Positions 60,900-64,000 of a stretch of DNA of 64,000 bases are shown piece by piece. The stretch is from NCBI GenBank assembly GCA_951799425.1, contig OX637403.1:30544811-30608810 (forward strand), given 5' to 3'. Position numbers and translations under genes: made by a program. Each line of letters starts with the position of its first letter. Position 1 is the stretch's first letter. The stretch comes from Ilex aquifolium. Lineage: Eukaryota; Streptophyta; Magnoliopsida; Aquifoliales; Aquifoliaceae. The notes below the pieces were generated by a model. The model was not told the DNA's origin. It ran no database searches and saw only the letters and a program-made list of their open reading frames with translations.

Positions 60900-62966
60900 A
60901 CCAAAAAAAAAAGTACAATAAGGGTTCATATTACTTACATTAAACGACTCATCTTATGACTTATTTTTTAACAATAATAAATATTTTAATCACACTTATA
61001 TTTTAACTTAAATGTTTATATTTTAATCACAGTAAATATTATAATCACTTATTCACAATGTAACTACAGTTAAAAAAAAGAGTGCATTGCACAGTAGACA
61101 GTACCCTAGTTCTCGCATATTACGGCTATAACCAGTCCAATAAGATGACATTATACTAGACTTGGTCACTGGGTTTCTTCTCATTATGATCCCTCTCAAA
61201 GAGAAAACAACTTGGATGCAATGCTAGCTAGCAGGAGACCCACAAAGTGGTTGGAGTGGGGAACATGTTACAAAACACCAATAGAGTACTAAGCCCCATG
61301 AGGAGGACTATGCCTTCATTACATCCCCTTGAGCACGCCACTCCCTTCTTTTCATTCCCTTTTGACATGAAATGCCATCATCACCCCTCATGCTCCAAAT
61401 CATTCCTCCAACTTTGTCCATCAACCCCCTCTTTTTATATTCAATTTCAAGGATGTATTAGAGATTATTAAACCCCCTCTATAGGTGTATGTAGTCTTGT
61501 GCCTAATCAATGGAAGTTTATTTGGTTTAAATTACACTTTTATTTTTTATAAATAGACAAAATATCTTAACCTCTTGAGATATGGGAGTACATCGACTCA
61601 GAAGGCTTTGAGATACATTGATCACAGCGTCGTGGCGTGATATCGGACGATACAACCTAAAAAAAAATATTGAACATGATTAAAGATTTAGGTTATATCG
61701 CGGCTTTACGTAACCGTATCAGCCGATTCGGTGACGATAACTCAACGACTGAGAATTGAGTCGTGCGAGACTCGGGGTTTACACGTATTGTGCAATAGTA
61801 TCGTTTTGGAATGTGCTGAGCCGGATATAACTCGACCGATTCGTATCGATATCGATATCGATTGATACTTTGAATCATGATATGAGTAGACCATATAGAA
61901 CAAATCTCAGGACTATGGAGCATTGAGATAAAGAAATTTGTACAACAGCTTGTAGTGCAGAAATTTCACATCATGTGGGATTTGCTGTATACATGGAGAT
62001 ACATACATGTTCATTTTTGTACCCAAAAAAAAAAAAGAAGAGGAGAAAAACAGATGCATACCTGTAAATTAGATGCAAAACCAGCAGTATCTGGCCAAGT
62101 CATCCCCACCTCCTCCAAAACCAACAGGCAGTCTTTTGACCTTAGCTTTAACAATTCACCTAAAAGTATATTCTCTCCCAACAGACAATAGAAACAAGAC
62201 ATAAGCTTTGCTTTCTCTTTTCACTTCATGATGCAGGATAGCGTGAATAAACAAACTAGACTAAATAATAGAAGCCATAACTTGTTGACTATCACAATAA
62301 TATCAGATTATAATTTTCAAAAGTCTTGTTGATTTCGCAGAATACCAAGACAATTGAAAAGAAAAGAGAACTCATATCTAAATTTTTATTCAAATTAAAA
62401 TCAAAGCTCTTGAATTAGTTTTCAAGACCATATAAATATGAAATCCTACTGGTCCTAAATTACTAGAAAAACCAAACAAATAAACAATATTATGAAAATA
62501 CCCTAAACAACAGGATAAAATAAAAAAGTGCCCTAAACATCATTTTTGGCTTAAAAACAACGGGTTGAATGACACATTTTCATTCTTGCTCAGATTGTCG
62601 TGAGCTTTTCGAAATGAGGTCTTCTGAAATTTTCTAGCACTATTTCCCAGAATCAGTCCTAATTGGCGTCTGATCAGCGCTGCTTTCGACAGTCTTGATC
62701 TGCAATGTCTTTTGTTATACGTGCTGGATTACTTCACCTTCTATTCTGAAAAGCTTCTTTGAGTCATAAATTTTCCCAAGCAGTCCAAACTTTCCTCTTT
62801 CCAACTCCAACCCATTTTGCATCCATTGGAAAGAAAAAGCTGGTTTAGCACAGTGTTCATAGAAACCAAGCTCTGCCTTTATTGTCCGAGTTCCAAGAGA
62901 CCAGAAGAAACCATACTACATTTCTAACATACATCCTTCTTGTAAACCAATCTCTTGAGTTCCCAA
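60900..62966. other. Intergenic upstream of the DUF1191 gene
   Basis: Mostly AT-rich. About 61690-61870 carries CG-rich repeats (TATCGATATCGATATCGATT and TACGTAACCGTATCAGCCGA) resembling a degraded transposon end. About 62880-62966 is probably the 5' UTR of the next gene. ORFs at 61247-61471 and 61955-62191 are unconvincing. Confidence 0.45.
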
Positions 62967-63890
62967 ATGGGCTCTCTCTTTCCTCTCACTTTGATAATTC
63001 TTTCACTGGCATCTTCGGCAGCAACTAAAGCTCAAGCTCAAGGTATCAAATCGGCTCGTCTTCTTGATCTTGTCATTAGAGATTACACATTCCAGTCGTA
63101 CGACAAAGACTTTGGGACAGGCAAATTACACACCTTGGATTTACCAGCAAACCTCTCGGGAATTAAGGTCGATACAGTAAGGTTTCGTTGTGGCAGTCTT
63201 CATCGATATGGTGCAAGAGTTAAAGAATTCAATTTGGATGTTGGTGTAACTGTGCACCCTTGTGTGGAGAGAGTCATGGTAGTTAGACAATACCTCGGAT
63301 CAAACTGGTCATCTATATATTATGATAATTATGAATTATCAGGGTATCAACTTATTTCACCTGTTTTAGGCCTACTAGCTTACAATGCTGGTGATAATAT
63401 AAACTTCAGTACCCCATTCGAGATTGGGATTCAAGCCGGAGAAAATCCCATTACCATTGATTTTAGCAGTACCGCGAGGGCTAACATCACGTCAGGGATT
63501 ATACCATTATGTGCTAGTTTTGATCACGATGGCAAGGTAACATTGGCGAATCAAGTGTCACCGAATGTTTGTGCTGCAATGAGGCATGGCCATTTTGGAT
63601 TGGTCGTTGAATCGCCATTGTTGCCATTGAGGAAGAAAATTAGTACGTGGAAGATGGCGATTGGGACCTCGATTGGAGCTGCATTGGGAGCCTTTCTTCT
63701 AGGTCTGCTTTTGATTGCTTTGTTTGCTAGGGTGAAGAAGAAAGCAAGAATGGAGGAATTGGAGAGGAGGGCCTATGAAGAGGAAGCTCTACAAGTTTCC
63801 ATGGTTGGGCATGTGAGGGCTCTTACTGCACCAGTCACCCGGACAGTGCCTTCAATTGAGCATGAGTATAGGCCTCCTCCTCCTCCTTGA
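62967..63890 (+). CDS. DUF1191 family membrane protein
   Basis: Intronless gene of 307 aa, typical of the plant-specific DUF1191 family (function not established). N-terminal signal peptide about 1-24 (SLFPLTLIILSLASSAATKA). The ectodomain about 25-228 includes the family opening SARLLDLVIRDYTFQSYDKD, conserved Cys, and sequons such as NLS, NWS, NFS and NIT. One transmembrane helix lies at about 230-254 (GAALGAFLLGLLLIALF), then a basic stop-transfer (RVKKKAR), a charged segment and a Pro-rich end (HEYRPPPPP). The frame is open four codons further upstream, but the ATG at 62967 is preferred because it directly precedes the signal peptide. Likely a type I plasma-membrane protein; no lesions. 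Confidence 0.93.
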   Translation: MGSLFPLTLIILSLASSAATKAQAQGIKSARLLDLVIRDYTFQSYDKDFGTGKLHTLDLPANLSGIKVDTVRFRCGSLHRYGARVKEFNLDVGVTVHPCVERVMVVRQYLGSNWSSIYYDNYELSGYQLISPVLGLLAYNAGDNINFSTPFEIGIQAGENPITIDFSSTARANITSGIIPLCASFDHDGKVTLANQVSPNVCAAMRHGHFGLVVESPLLPLRKKISTWKMAIGTSIGAALGAFLLGLLLIALFARVKKKARMEELERRAYEEEALQVSMVGHVRALTAPVTRTVPSIEHEYRPPPPP

Positions 63891-64000
63891 ATTCCTCATA
63901 TTTGTTCTTATTCTTTTTGTAACATTATCTGAAAATGAAAGAATTTGATAGTTTATAGATGGAAATGTTGAGCAAATTTGCATAGGCTTCCACTCCACAC
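63891..64000 (+). other. 3' UTR of the DUF1191 gene
   Basis: Non-coding sequence with an AATGAAAGAA word at about 63935-63945 that could serve as a polyadenylation signal. Confidence 0.4.

Noticed and set aside
61247-61471. 74-aa ORF before the DUF1191 gene
   Set aside because: No domain and ordinary intergenic composition; nothing supports translation.

Overview
The window is nuclear DNA of a flowering plant, almost certainly a eudicot. It has GT-AG introns, AT-rich intergenic DNA full of short DNA transposons, Helitrons and SINEs, and plant-specific families: CYP76-type P450, SBT1-type subtilases, anthocyanidin synthase and a DUF1191 membrane protein. I cannot name the species from sequence alone.

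Layout. 1-2533: 3' nine-tenths of a two-exon CYP76-like P450 on the plus strand, with a 714-bp Mutator-like MITE in its intron. 2.5-7.9 kb: repeats, including two co-linear CAT/CCA-rich arrays that sandwich a fragment of a subtilase 3' end. 8.2-10.4 and 17.2-19.5 kb: two intact, intronless subtilase genes that share promoter sequence. 24.3-26.6 kb: a third subtilase with one frameshift at the catalytic His motif. 42.5-44.8 kb: a fourth, clearly decayed, subtilase. These four and the 5.4-kb fragment form one same-strand cluster showing birth-and-death evolution. The DNA between them holds a CACTA-like element (11.6-14.8 kb), a hAT element with exact 8-bp target duplications (15.15-15.79 kb), LTR-type fossils, and a Helitron-rich zone (32.6-37.6 kb). 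One Helitron-bounded segment in that zone carries an exon of the leucine-pathway isopropylmalate isomerase large subunit. A segmental duplication (38.9-41.4 kb and 46.1-47.3 kb) brackets the fourth subtilase.

48.7-52.1 kb: a multi-exon YTH-domain (m6A reader) gene on the minus strand that I assembled from splice sites. 53.7-54.6 kb: a second large Mutator-like MITE. 54.7-55.0 kb: a hydroxypyruvate-reductase-like pseudogene fragment. 56.0-57.2 kb: a complete two-exon anthocyanidin synthase on the minus strand. 57.6-61 kb: a SINE, a small Helitron and a foldback element. 62.97-63.89 kb: an intronless DUF1191 gene.

The genes do not form a pathway unit. The only functional grouping is the subtilase cluster, whose products would be secreted serine proteases. 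I see no CRISPR array, rRNA, convincing tRNA gene or bacterial-type operon. The most interesting points are the Helitron exon capture, the trinucleotide-array element with an empty-site comparison inside the segmental duplication, and the graded decay of the subtilase copies.
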